Positions 63,972 through 64,000 of a DNA stretch of 64,000 nt are shown here, piece after piece. The notes under the pieces were generated by a model, which was not told the DNA's origin, did no database searches, and worked only from the letters and a program-made list of their open reading frames with translations. Source of the stretch: Pseudomonadota bacterium (GTDB taxonomy: Bacteria; Pseudomonadota; Alphaproteobacteria; Rhizobiales; Xanthobacteraceae). Each line of letters starts with the position of its first letter. Position 1 is the first letter of the stretch. Position numbers and translations under genes: made by a program. The DNA lies in NCBI GenBank assembly GCA_018240595.1, contig JAFEFL010000025.1, positions 248,001-312,000 of the forward strand, read 5' to 3'.

Positions 63972-64000
63972 ATGCCGCGCTATATCGTCTCTCGTCTCGG
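63972..64000 (+). CDS. Start of a probable DppB-type ABC permease, cut by window edge
   Basis: Only nine codons are visible, reading MPRYIVSRL. This matches the common N-terminus of peptide-type (DppB) permeases (M-x-RYI-x-RL), and the family-5 binding protein nearby needs such partners. It is downstream of the promoter/operator at 63827-63863. The identification rests on a very short stretch and on context. Confidence 0.45.

Overview
The window is high-GC, gene-dense chromosomal DNA from an alphaproteobacterium, most likely Hyphomicrobiales (Xanthobacteraceae/Bradyrhizobium relatives). The reasons are the ureD-ureA-ureJ-ureB...ureC gene order, the boxB/boxC/boxR set, the NRG-type TPR protein, and the families of intergenic palindromes. 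No rRNA, tRNA, CRISPR array, IS element or prophage was recognised. Species identity is inference.

Left arm (1-10.3 kb, all minus strand): a nitrogen-scavenging block. A urea ABC transporter (urtABCDE) is followed by urease genes (ureD, ureA, ureJ/hupE, ureB, a GFA-family gene, and ureC cut by the window edge). A consensus sigma-54 element lies 63-77 bp upstream of urtA, so the block is probably under general nitrogen control. From 10.3 to 22.2 kb come mixed housekeeping and accessory genes: a lone Flp pilin, a DUF6455 protein, a cytosolic YedY-type molybdoenzyme with its own flavin reductase, DUF202 and DUF938 proteins, an extradiol (VOC) dioxygenase, an aldo/keto reductase, a small secreted double-CNC protein, an exbB-exbD-tonB operon and an exported CHAP-like protein.

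22.4-28.9 kb holds the most striking object: one exported protein of 2175 residues built from 57 consecutive 34-residue TPR units with almost no length variation, plus a Pro/Ala-rich tail. Then come assimilatory sulfite reduction (cysG, cysI, cysJ; 28.9-34.1 kb) and an aerobic benzoyl-CoA (box) locus (34.3-41.2 kb). In the box locus boxB and boxC diverge from boxR across a TGCA-N6-TGCA palindrome. The usual BoxA reductase is absent; a ferredoxin-NADP reductase and an adrenodoxin-type ferredoxin sit in its place.

41.2-57.9 kb carries almost every step expected for D-lysine/L-pipecolate degradation to 2-oxoglutarate: polar amino acid ABC transporter, DadA-like dehydrogenase, two ketimine-reductase (OCD) paralogues, AmaA-like pipecolate oxidase, ALDH7/AmaB, an aminotransferase, the HglS/DUF1338 2-oxoadipate enzyme and a D-2-hydroxyglutarate dehydrogenase. 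A DapA-family protein and an FMN hydroxyacid oxidase in the same run have no assigned step. The right end (58.1-64 kb) is an uncharacterised acyl-CoA catabolic locus (family-5 solute-binding protein, enoyl-CoA hydratase, LacI regulator, SDR, acyl-CoA dehydrogenase, start of a permease). Two near-identical 16-bp palindromes in its promoter regions probably mark the LacI regulon.
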